A DNA stretch of 44,309 nucleotides from an uncultured Lachnospiraceae bacterium. GTDB taxonomy: Bacteria > Bacillota > Clostridia > Lachnospirales > Lachnospiraceae. A program made the position numbers and the translations under genes. The stretch is taken from the NCBI GenBank assembly GCA_902779505.1, contig CACZBZ010000016.1, positions 1 to 44,309 of the forward strand. Reading direction: 5' to 3'. Below are positions 1 to 7,746 of the stretch, in pieces; the stretch's first letter is position 1, and every line of letters begins with the position of its first letter. The notes beneath the pieces were generated by a model that saw only the letters and a list, made by a program, of their open reading frames with translations, was not told where the DNA came from and ran no database searches.

Positions 1-1
1 T

Positions 2-454
2 GTGATAAAATCAGATATTATGAAAGAATACAAATTTTACGGTTGGAAAGATGCCGATGTTAAGGCAGTAAACAAAATATACAAGGGCATAGAATCACCC
101 TACGATCTCTATGATGTTCTGTCCGAATTGTGGTGTGCAGAGACATGTGCACCCAGGATGAGAGATAAGTGGTCGCCGGACAATAAGACCCTGGGACAGT
201 GCTCAATAACAGCATTTCTGGTCCAGGATATATTTGGCGGCAAAATATACGGCATTCCTCTGGATGACGGCGGCTTTCACTGCTATAACGTGGTAGACGG
301 TCACCTCTTCGACCTCACCAGCGAACAATTCCACGGCGAGCCTCTGGATTATTCAGATAACCCCGAACAATTCAGAGAGGTTCACTTCGACAAAGACGAA
401 AAAAGAGAACGATATAATCTTCTTAAGGGTAAGTTAGAGGAGCATTGTCAATAA
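2..454 (+). CDS. YunG-like protein of unknown function (may be 5' partial)
   Basis: A small soluble protein of at most 150 residues. The middle resembles Bacillus YunG-type proteins: a Trp/Cys segment (WCAETCAP), then DKWSPDNKTLGQCSITAFLVQD, a short glycine-rich turn (FGGKIYG) and a His-Tyr-Asn strand followed by an acidic DLTSEQF stretch. In YunG-like proteins the GQC-(S/A)-(I/V)-T-A motif and the later HxYN and DLTxxQF motifs occur in the same order. No biochemical role is established, so none is assigned. The reading frame is open to the left edge: a GTG at base 2 or an ATG at base 20 could start it, or the start may lie outside the window. It ends just before the inverted-repeat element at 464-601. 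The family call is by motif memory only. Confidence 0.6.
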   Translation: MIKSDIMKEYKFYGWKDADVKAVNKIYKGIESPYDLYDVLSELWCAETCAPRMRDKWSPDNKTLGQCSITAFLVQDIFGGKIYGIPLDDGGFHCYNVVDGHLFDLTSEQFHGEPLDYSDNPEQFREVHFDKDEKRERYNLLKGKLEEHCQ

Positions 455-463
455 TTAGATAAA

Positions 464-601
464 TCGAATGCTAAAACAGATTGATTTCGGAGCCTCGTAA
501 GACGTCGGTACTTAGTCGCTGTATTTTAGCGACTTATGTACCGTTACGTCTGGAGTCGGAGCCGCAAGGCGTCTCCGCAATCAAGCAGTTTTAGCATTCG
601 A
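464..601. repeat. 138-bp element with perfect 14-bp terminal inverted repeats
   Basis: The ends TCGAATGCTAAAAC (464-477) and its exact reverse complement (588-601) bound the element. Pairing continues inward with few mismatches (481-486 with 579-584, 488-492 with 573-577). Inside lie two more stem-loops: one of about 17 pairs in three blocks with small bulges (500-551, loop near 520-528), and a short GCC-GCAA-GGC hairpin with a GNRA-type tetraloop (561-570). As RNA this is a three-way junction; as DNA it resembles a MITE-like or REP-like element. An 8-mer TCGGAGCC occurs twice inside (487-494, 556-563), so two alternative pairings with the CTCC at 573-576 are possible. No coding potential is evident, and I saw no second copy in the window. 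Confidence 0.6.
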
Positions 602-625
602 ATATATAAATGGGGGAATACCTAT

Positions 626-1903
626 ATGACTGATTCACAGATAATACAGCTTGTCATAATCGTGATTTTGTTGTTGCTTTCGGCCTTTTTCTCATCATCC
701 GAGACGGCTCTGAGTGCGGTAAGCGAGATAAAGGTCAAGAGCATGGTGGAAGAGGGCAGAAAAGGCTCGACTATCCTGTACAAGGTAGTGAAGAACTACG
801 GCAAGATGCTGAGCTCTATACTTGTTGGCAACAATATAGTTAATATTGTGGCCTCATCCCTTGTGACTACCCTTACCATTGATATGGTGGGTGATCGCTT
901 TATCGGTTACGCAACAGGAATACTGACTCTGGTTGTGCTGCTTTTTGGCGAGATTATTCCCAAGAGAGTGGCCAAGATAAGAGCCGAGAAGATCAGCCTC
1001 TTGTATGCTCCGGTGATCTACTGCCTTATGATAGTCTTTACACCTATCATTTGGCTGGTGGAAAAGATGGCAAAAGCAATCCTTTGGATGCTTAGAATCA
1101 ATCCCGATGAGAAGAGTGCCATAACCGAGGCTGAACTGAGAACCTTTGTGGACGTAAGCCATCATGACGGAGTTATTGAGCCTGAAGAGAAAGAGATGAT
1201 CAACAACGTGTTCGATTTTTCGGACTCGGTTGTAAGGGAGATAATGATTCCCAATATAGATATGGTTTGCGTGGAGGATTCCGCATCCTATGATGAAGTA
1301 AAGGCAGTCTTTAAAGACTGCATGTACACACGTCTTCCGGTCTATAAGGATGAAAGAGGCAACATCATCGGCCTTATCAACATCAAGGATTTTATCATCG
1401 TAGATGACAAGAAGAACTTTAAGATCGAAGACATAATGAGGAGCGGTTATTATACCTATGAATATAAGAAGACCGCAGATCTTATGATAGAACTTCGTGA
1501 AGAGGCGGCACCTCTTGCCTTTGTACTCAGCGAATACGGTCTCTGCGTGGGTATGGTAACCATGGAAGACCTGCTGGAGGAGATCGTCGGAGAGATCAGA
1601 GATGAGTTCGACGAAGAGGAGCTTGAATCCATTAAAAAGGTGGAAAAGAACGCTTATATCATTGATGGGGCTAGAAAGCTTGATGATATCAATGATGCAC
1701 TGGGAACCGAGCTTGACAGTGAGGCTTATGATTCCATAGCGGGACTGATCCTTGAACAGCTCAACAGAATACCCAAGGAAGGCGATGAAGTCATACTTGA
1801 GGGCGGTATAACCCTTAAGGTCAATAAGGTGGAGAAAAACAGGATCCGTAAGGTCAGAGTTATCCTTCCGGAAAAAGAAGAAGTTGCCGAAGAAGAACAG
1901 TAA
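626..1903 (+). CDS. CNNM/CorC (HlyC-type) family membrane protein with CBS pair
   Basis: A 425-residue membrane protein of the CNNM/CorC (formerly hemolysin C) family. Members are linked to magnesium or cobalt efflux; the substrate here is not shown. The N-terminal ~140 residues form the DUF21 membrane domain with the typical FFSSSETAL and GEIIPK motifs. A CBS-domain pair follows at about residues 190-320 (DVSHHDGVIEPEEKEMINNV linker, REIMIPNIDM, TRLPVY, GLINIKD). The C-terminal CorC/HlyC domain is at about 340-420. I chose the ATG at 626, preceded by GGGGGA, because the upstream extension to 536 runs through the inverted-repeat element and looks non-coding. The length is normal for the family. 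It probably has its own transcription start near or within the 464-601 element. Confidence 0.85.
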   Translation: MTDSQIIQLVIIVILLLLSAFFSSSETALSAVSEIKVKSMVEEGRKGSTILYKVVKNYGKMLSSILVGNNIVNIVASSLVTTLTIDMVGDRFIGYATGILTLVVLLFGEIIPKRVAKIRAEKISLLYAPVIYCLMIVFTPIIWLVEKMAKAILWMLRINPDEKSAITEAELRTFVDVSHHDGVIEPEEKEMINNVFDFSDSVVREIMIPNIDMVCVEDSASYDEVKAVFKDCMYTRLPVYKDERGNIIGLINIKDFIIVDDKKNFKIEDIMRSGYYTYEYKKTADLMIELREEAAPLAFVLSEYGLCVGMVTMEDLLEEIVGEIRDEFDEEELESIKKVEKNAYIIDGARKLDDINDALGTELDSEAYDSIAGLILEQLNRIPKEGDEVILEGGITLKVNKVEKNRIRKVRVILPEKEEVAEEEQ

Positions 1904-1908
1904 AGTTC

Positions 1909-1937
1909 TTTTCATTAATCGGCATATATGCTATACT
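1909..1937 (+). promoter_or_regulatory. Candidate sigma-70 promoter for secDF
   Basis: TTTTCA (1909-1914), a 17-bp spacer and TATACT (1932-1937), which is preceded by TG as an extended -10. It lies just after the CNNM gene stop. A small GGGC-AAAC-GCCC hairpin follows in the leader (about 1950-1961) before the secDF start at 1995. Confidence 0.5.
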
Positions 1938-1994
1938 ATTCTGTGCTTTGGGCAAACGCCCGGCGACTAAGAAAGAATAAAGGAAAATGGGAAA

Positions 1995-4148
1995 ATGAAA
2001 AAGAGTTCAGCAGTCATCTGGCTTGTTGTAATGTTTGCTCTCCTTGCGGGTGGCATCTATACAGCATTATGCGGGCTTGATGCAAACAAGACAGGATCAA
2101 TGAGTAATATCAAGCAGGGTCTTGATCTGGCAGGTGGTGTCAGTATCACATATCAGGTAGTAGGCGATGAAAAGCCAAGCAAAGAAGACCTGGATGATAC
2201 AGTATATAAGCTCCAGAAGAGAGTAGAGAAGTACAGTACAGAAGCACTGGTTTATTCCGAAGGTTCTGACAGAATCAATATTGAAATCCCCGGTGTATCC
2301 GATGCCAATGCAATTCTTGAAGAACTTGGTAAGCCCGGTTCACTTGTATTCTACGACTCTGAGGGTAATGAAGTAGTTACAGGTACTGATATCGCAGATG
2401 CTCAGGCAGCATCTTACAAGGATGATATGAACAATGTGGAATTCGTTGTTCAGCTTACATTCAATGAAGAAGGTACCAAGAAGTTTGCGGAAGCAACCAC
2501 TAAGGCAGCTCCCACACATGACGTAATCTACATTGTTTATGATAATGAGATAGTAAGTTATCCTTCGGTTAATACAGCAATTACAGACGGTAATGCCATT
2601 ATCGAAGGTATGGCAAGTTTCGAAGAAGCTGATACACTTGCATCTACAATCCGTATCGGTGGACTCAGACTTGAACTTGAAGAGTTGAGATCCAATGTCG
2701 TAGGTGCTCAGCTTGGTGAAGAAGCTGTAGACACAAGCCTTAAGGCTGCAGCAATTGGTTTTGCCATAGTTGCTGTATTCATGATAGTTGTATATTTTAT
2801 TCCGGGACTTGCTTCGGTAATTGCCTTGGGAATATACACAGTACTTGTTATTCTGCTTCTTAACGGATTTGATATCACACTTACCCTTCCCGGTATTGCC
2901 GGTATCATCCTTTCAATCGGTATGGCGGTTGATGCGGACGTTATTATATTTGCCCGTATCAGAGAAGAGATTGCTTCAGGTAAGACAGTTTCTTCCGCTA
3001 TAGATATCGGTTTCAAGAAGGCTCTTTCAGCCATCCTTGACGGTAATATCACAACACTTATCGCAGCTCTTGTGCTGGGTATCATGGGTACAGGTCCTGT
3101 TAAGGGATTTGCTCAGACATTGGGACTTGGTATTGTTATATCAATGTTCTCAGCTCTTGTACTTACAAGAATAATACTGAAAGCATTCTATGCTCTCGGT
3201 GTTCAGAATGAGAAATTCTACGGTAAGGCTAAGGAGCGTAAGGTTGTTGATTTCCTTTCAAAGAGAGTAGTATTCTTCATTATCTCATTAGCTGTTATAG
3301 CATCAGGCTTTGTATTTATGGGAATCAACAGTTCCAAGGGTAACGATATCCTGAATTACTCAATGGAATTCAGAGGCGGTACTTCAACAACTGTTGTATT
3401 CAACGAGAATATGAGCCTTGACAGACTTGAGTCAGAAGTTAAGCCTCTTGTTGCAGCAGTTACAGGAGACAATGATATTCAGTTCCAGAACGTTCAGGGA
3501 ACAAATGAAGTTGTAATAAAGACAAAGACCCTTGATGTGAGTCAGAGAGAGCAGTTGGATCAGAGCCTTGAAGATTCTTTCGGAATCGAGAAGGAGAAGA
3601 TTACGGCAGAGACAATATCATCTACCATTTCATCGGAGATGAAGACAGATGCAATTGTAGCCGTTCTGGTTGCAACAGTATGTATGCTTATCTACATCTG
3701 GTTCAGATTCAAGGATGTAAGATTCGCAGCAAGTTCTGTACTTGCTCTTGTACATGACGTACTTGTTGTTCTTGCTTTCTATGCTATCGCACGTATTTCG
3801 GTTGGTAACACATTCATTGCATGTATGCTTACAATCGTAGGTTACTCAATCAATGCTACCATCGTTATATTCGACCGTGTTCGTGAGAACCTGCCTTCGG
3901 CACAGGGAATTGACGGTCTTAAGGATGTAGTTAACAAGAGTATCAACCAGACTCTTTCACGAAGCATATTTACTTCATTAACAACATTCATCATGGTTGC
4001 AGCCCTTTATATAATGGGTGTTACATCCATCAGAGAATTCACACTGCCTCTTATGGCAGGTATTGTATGCGGTACATATTCATCTATTTGCCTTGCAGGT
4101 GCATTATGGTATGTATTCCGTACCCGTTTTGTAAAGAAGGAACGCTAA
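1995..4148 (+). CDS. secDF: Protein translocase SecDF fusion
   Basis: A 717-residue fusion of SecD (about 1-410) and SecF (about 415-717), accessory subunits of the Sec translocon that use the proton or sodium gradient to pull substrates across the membrane. The SecD half starts with a membrane anchor, followed by GLDLAGGVSITY, the P1 periplasmic domain and the multi-TM block with GIAGIILSIGMAVDADVIIF. The SecF half shows its own anchor, MEFRGGTSTTV, and the mirrored GYSINATIVIFDRVREN motif. This is like Bacillus SecDF in size and order. ATG at 1995 follows an AAGGAAAATGGG purine run. recJ begins 5 bases after its stop. Confidence 0.95.
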   Translation: MKKSSAVIWLVVMFALLAGGIYTALCGLDANKTGSMSNIKQGLDLAGGVSITYQVVGDEKPSKEDLDDTVYKLQKRVEKYSTEALVYSEGSDRINIEIPGVSDANAILEELGKPGSLVFYDSEGNEVVTGTDIADAQAASYKDDMNNVEFVVQLTFNEEGTKKFAEATTKAAPTHDVIYIVYDNEIVSYPSVNTAITDGNAIIEGMASFEEADTLASTIRIGGLRLELEELRSNVVGAQLGEEAVDTSLKAAAIGFAIVAVFMIVVYFIPGLASVIALGIYTVLVILLLNGFDITLTLPGIAGIILSIGMAVDADVIIFARIREEIASGKTVSSAIDIGFKKALSAILDGNITTLIAALVLGIMGTGPVKGFAQTLGLGIVISMFSALVLTRIILKAFYALGVQNEKFYGKAKERKVVDFLSKRVVFFIISLAVIASGFVFMGINSSKGNDILNYSMEFRGGTSTTVVFNENMSLDRLESEVKPLVAAVTGDNDIQFQNVQGTNEVVIKTKTLDVSQREQLDQSLEDSFGIEKEKITAETISSTISSEMKTDAIVAVLVATVCMLIYIWFRFKDVRFAASSVLALVHDVLVVLAFYAIARISVGNTFIACMLTIVGYSINATIVIFDRVRENLPSAQGIDGLKDVVNKSINQTLSRSIFTSLTTFIMVAALYIMGVTSIREFTLPLMAGIVCGTYSSICLAGALWYVFRTRFVKKER

Positions 4149-4153
4149 TTATA

Positions 4154-5971
4154 ATGGCAGTATGGACAGTTATAGCAAAAAAGGCTGACTTTACGAAAAT
4201 ATCGAGCCACTTCGGGATTGATCCCGTGGTGGCTCGTGTCATACGTAACAGAGATGTGGTCACGGAGGAAGAGATAAGAGACTTTCTCTATGGTGGCGAG
4301 GAATCCTTTATAGATCCCCTGCTTCTTAAAGATATGGACAAGGCGGTTGACCTTATTCTTAAGGAGATCGCGGAAGGAACTCCCATACGCATCATAGGTG
4401 ACTATGATGTGGACGGTGTCACATCCACCTGTATTCTCGTTAAGGGCTTAAGATTCCTTGGGGGACAGGTGGACTATGCCATTCCAAACCGTATCACCGA
4501 CGGCTACGGTGTCAATGAGAATCTGGTTAAAGACGCAGCTTCAGCAGGCATAGGCCTTATCATCACCTGTGATAACGGTATAGCTGCGAAAGACGCTCTG
4601 GAATATGCCGTTAAAAGCGGAATAAGATGCCTGATAACAGATCATCACGAAGTGCCTTATAAAGAAGAGAAGGGCAAAAGGACTTATATTTATCCCGAGG
4701 TCGATGCCATAGTCAATCCCAAGAGGGATGATTCGGAATATCCTTTTCAGGGTATATGCGGAGCCTTTGTGGCATATAAAGTCATAACCGCTGTTTTTGA
4801 CCGAATAAGGAAGGATGAGAGCCTCAGAGCCGGCTTTCCGGCTTTCGAAAGGCAAGAGGATGTCACGAACCTTCTTATGGAACTCAGAGAACTTGCGGGT
4901 CTTGGTACGGTCTGTGATGTCATGGAACTTAAGAATGAGAACAGAGCTCTTGTAAGGCTTGCTCTAAATGACATGAAAAACAGCCGTAACAGAGGTTTGC
5001 GTGCCCTAATGAAGGTCTGCGAGATCAGTCCGGACAATCTTAAGGCTTTTCACCTTGGCTTCATAATCGGCCCCTGTATCAATGCTACGGGACGACTGGA
5101 AGACGCTACACTTTCTCTGGAGATGCTGCTTGCGGAAAACGACGGAGACGCTGTTGTTCGAGCAACGGAACTTAAGAAACTGAATGAGCAGAGGAAATCC
5201 ATGACCGAAAAAGGTCTGGAAAAAGCCTGCGAGATTATAGAAAAAGAGGGAATAGACAAAGACAAAGTTATGGTAGTCTTTGTTCCCGAACTTCATGAGA
5301 GCCTTGCGGGTATAGTGGCAGGAAGAATAAGGGAGAAATATTACAAACCTGTATTCGTTATCACAGCCACTGAAGAGGGCTTAAAAGGATCCGGAAGATC
5401 CATAGAAGGTTATCATATGTATGATTCCATGGTGGAAGTGGGAGAACTCTTCACAAAATACGGTGGCCATGCCATGGCTGCGGGTCTGTCCATGGAAGAA
5501 AAATCTCTGCCCGAATTCAGGAAGAAGATTAATGAGAACTGCCGGCTGACGGAAGATGATTTTCAGGAAAAGATACATATAGATGTTCCCATGCCGGTAA
5601 GTTATGTCAGTGAAAAACTGATAGCCGATCTGGAACTGCTGGAGCCTTACGGAACGGGTAATCCCCATCCCATATTTGCCCAGAAGGATGCGAAGATTCT
5701 GTCCGCAAAAAGAATGGGTAAGGCCGGCAATATGGCAAGACTCAGCTTTACCACGGGAGACGGCGGCATATATGAAGGCGTGATATTCAGAGGTTTGGAG
5801 GAATTCCTTGAAGCAGCGGCCGACAAATGCGGTAAAGACGCTGTAGATAAGCTTTTTAGTTCGGGTTATAAGGGCAGTTCGCTGGTAATCATGGATATTA
5901 TCTATTCTCCCGGCATCAATGAATATATGGGAAGAAGAAGTCTTCAGTTCACCATAAACGCTTTTAAATAA
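4154..5971 (+). CDS. recJ: Single-stranded-DNA-specific 5'-3' exonuclease RecJ
   Basis: A 605-residue DHH-family exonuclease acting in recombinational and mismatch repair. Motifs in order: IGDYDVDGVTST, ITCDNGI, the signature ITDHHEVP, then VNPKRDDSEYPF-GICGAFVAYK, and in the DHHA1 region ESLAGIVAGRIREKY and KYGGHAMAAGLSM. A C-terminal OB-like region follows (LEPYGTGNPHPIF, then MGKAGNMARLSF). I chose the ATG at 4154 rather than the upstream in-frame start at 4067, because the latter lies inside secDF. The AAGGAA near 4137 can serve as its ribosome site, suggesting coupling to secDF. The coding part looks complete. Confidence 0.93.
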   Translation: MAVWTVIAKKADFTKISSHFGIDPVVARVIRNRDVVTEEEIRDFLYGGEESFIDPLLLKDMDKAVDLILKEIAEGTPIRIIGDYDVDGVTSTCILVKGLRFLGGQVDYAIPNRITDGYGVNENLVKDAASAGIGLIITCDNGIAAKDALEYAVKSGIRCLITDHHEVPYKEEKGKRTYIYPEVDAIVNPKRDDSEYPFQGICGAFVAYKVITAVFDRIRKDESLRAGFPAFERQEDVTNLLMELRELAGLGTVCDVMELKNENRALVRLALNDMKNSRNRGLRALMKVCEISPDNLKAFHLGFIIGPCINATGRLEDATLSLEMLLAENDGDAVVRATELKKLNEQRKSMTEKGLEKACEIIEKEGIDKDKVMVVFVPELHESLAGIVAGRIREKYYKPVFVITATEEGLKGSGRSIEGYHMYDSMVEVGELFTKYGGHAMAAGLSMEEKSLPEFRKKINENCRLTEDDFQEKIHIDVPMPVSYVSEKLIADLELLEPYGTGNPHPIFAQKDAKILSAKRMGKAGNMARLSFTTGDGGIYEGVIFRGLEEFLEAAADKCGKDAVDKLFSSGYKGSSLVIMDIIYSPGINEYMGRRSLQFTINAFK

Positions 5972-6057
5972 TTTCTTCTTTTTTTATTAAGGAATTTTAT
6001 ATTTGCTTTATAACTTGTACACAATTTGAACACATTTAGGGAGTAAAGTGTAAGCAT

Positions 6058-6126
6058 AGATAGTTGATTACTCACTATCTCCCCCCTCATAAGAACGGAA
6101 GCCCCGCAGGTATCTGCGGGGCTTTT
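6058..6126 (+). ncRNA. Candidate C-rich small RNA between recJ and murE
   Basis: A possible promoter, TTGAAC (6026-6031), 17 bp, TGTAAG (6049-6054), precedes a 7-bp hairpin AGATAGT/ACTATCT (6058-6064 with 6074-6080). Next come an unpaired run CTCCCCCCTCAT (6079-6090) and a strong intrinsic terminator. The layout (5' hairpin, exposed C-rich stretch, terminator) resembles Firmicute regulatory RNAs that pair with Shine-Dalgarno sequences. This is inference: it could equally be only the recJ 3' end. The rest of the 275-bp gap before murE holds a leader with no clear structure. Confidence 0.3.
6100..6126 (+). terminator. Intrinsic terminator
   Basis: AGCCCCGCAG (6100-6109) and CTGCGGGGCT (6113-6122 region) form a GC-rich 10-bp stem around a 4-base loop, followed by TTTTGTTTT. 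It ends the recJ-side transcription and/or the candidate small RNA. Confidence 0.85.
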
Positions 6127-6246
6127 GTTTTGGCTGTATTTGTGGTATTCTATAAGTTGTGTTAAAAGGTGATTATTGTCGCCTCGGACACAGAAAAACA
6201 GCTAAAAAATGTCATTGATTTAATATGACGGGAAAGCGAGGTTTGT

Positions 6247-7725
6247 ATGTACAAACTTATCGATCTGATCAAAGGCTTTAATTATGAAACAGTAAGAGGA
6301 GTGGCAGACAGGGATATTTCCGAAGTGGTATACGATTCGAGAAAAATCTGCGAAGGCTGCCTTTTTATATGTATAGAAGGCAACAATTTTGACGGCCACA
6401 GCGCGGCTGGGGATGCGGTGGACAAGAAGGCTGCAGCCCTGCTTGTATGCAAGGATGTGGACGTTGATCCGTCTTCGGACGTAACGGTTATCAAAGTGGA
6501 AGATACGAGATATGCCATGGCTTTTGTTGCTGCCAATTATTACGGCAATCCCGCATCAAAACTTACTACCATAGGTATAACGGGAACCAAGGGCAAGACC
6601 ACAACCACATATATGGTTAAGTCGATACTTGAGAATGCCGGACACAAGGTTGGTCTTATCGGAACCATAGAGATAATCATCGGCGACGAGAAGATAGCGG
6701 CTAAGAATACGACTCCCGAGTCTTATGACATACAGAAATATATGGCCAAGATGGTGGAGAAGGGTATAGATACCGTTGTTATGGAAGCGTCCAGCCAGGG
6801 CTTAATGCTTCACAGAACTCAGGGCTTTGTTTTTGATTACGGAATTCTTACCAATATAGAACCCGATCACATCAGTCCTACGGAGCACAGAGACTTCAAT
6901 CACTATATGCAGTGTAAGAGTATGCTCTTCAAACAGTGTAAGATCGGTATCGTTAACGGCGATGACGAGCATGTGGAGCAGATAATTAAGGGACATACAT
7001 GTGAGATATTAAGATACGGTCTGAAGCCGGGCTATGATTACAGCGCATCGGATATCAGACTTACAAGAACAGAGGGCCATATAGGCGTTGATTTCCACGT
7101 AACGGGAAAAGTGGACGTGGAAGTGGCTGTTCCCACTCCGGGAAAATTCAGTGTCTACAATGCTTTAACAGCTGTGGCGATCTGTCATCAGTTCGGAGTA
7201 AGTGGCGACGATTACAAGAAGGCACTTAAGAATGTGTCCGTAAAGGGTCGTATCGAGCTTGTACACGTATCCGACAAGTTCACTCTTATGATTGACTATG
7301 CTCATAATGCCATGGCTCTGGAGAGTCTTTTAAGCACCCTCAAGGAGTACAATCCTCACAGACTTGTCTGTCTCTTCGGATGCGGAGGCAACAGATCCAA
7401 GGACAGAAGATTCGAGATGGGTGAAGTCAGCGGAAAACTGGCCGATTTTACCATTATTACCAGCGACAATCCCAGATTCGAAGAGCCTCTGGATATAATA
7501 GCCGATATTGTTACGGGTATTGAGAAGACCGACGGCATATATGTAACCATTGCCGATCGTAAGGAAGCCATAAAATATGCTATTACTCATGGCGAACCGG
7601 GAGATATTATCGTTCTTGCCGGCAAGGGACATGAGGACTATCAGGAGATAAAGGGACAGAAATATCCCATGGATGAGAGAGTTCTTATCAAAGAGATAAT
7701 GGAAGAACTCGCCACGGGCAACTGA
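6247..7725 (+). CDS. murE: UDP-N-acetylmuramoyl-tripeptide synthetase MurE (meso-DAP type)
   Basis: A 492-residue cytoplasmic Mur ligase that adds the third residue to the peptidoglycan stem peptide using ATP. The ATP loop GTKGKTTTT is at about 113-121. A central domain shows NTTPESYDIQKY and MEASSQGLMLHR. The C-terminal domain has YAHNAMALE, FGCGGNRSKDRR and SDNPRFEEP. The DNPR motif (407-410) is the known signature for meso-diaminopimelate specificity. The length is typical. The ATG at 6247 sits after AGCGAGG. No convincing -35/-10 pair was found for it between the upstream terminator and the start, although TATAAG at 6151-6156 is a possible -10. Confidence 0.94.
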   Translation: MYKLIDLIKGFNYETVRGVADRDISEVVYDSRKICEGCLFICIEGNNFDGHSAAGDAVDKKAAALLVCKDVDVDPSSDVTVIKVEDTRYAMAFVAANYYGNPASKLTTIGITGTKGKTTTTYMVKSILENAGHKVGLIGTIEIIIGDEKIAAKNTTPESYDIQKYMAKMVEKGIDTVVMEASSQGLMLHRTQGFVFDYGILTNIEPDHISPTEHRDFNHYMQCKSMLFKQCKIGIVNGDDEHVEQIIKGHTCEILRYGLKPGYDYSASDIRLTRTEGHIGVDFHVTGKVDVEVAVPTPGKFSVYNALTAVAICHQFGVSGDDYKKALKNVSVKGRIELVHVSDKFTLMIDYAHNAMALESLLSTLKEYNPHRLVCLFGCGGNRSKDRRFEMGEVSGKLADFTIITSDNPRFEEPLDIIADIVTGIEKTDGIYVTIADRKEAIKYAITHGEPGDIIVLAGKGHEDYQEIKGQKYPMDERVLIKEIMEELATGN

Positions 7726-7746
7726 TTATTCTAAGCGGAGGAGATC

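Noticed and set aside
464-601. CRISPR or M-box magnesium riboswitch
   Set aside because: There is only one inverted-repeat unit with no spacer array, and the conserved M-box sequence is not visible.
536-625. N-terminal extension of the CNNM-type gene
   Set aside because: It would be translated through the inverted-repeat element and has an unlikely Arg/Ser-rich composition; ATG 626 has a good ribosome site and a typical family start.
854-1915. 353-codon minus-strand open frame opposite the CNNM-type gene
   Set aside because: It lies wholly antisense to a well-supported gene, has no family motifs, and reflects the codon pattern of the plus strand.
6146-6156. Promoter for murE (TATTCT or TATAAG)
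   Set aside because: No acceptable -35 at 16-18 bases from either candidate; left as a remark in the murE entry only.
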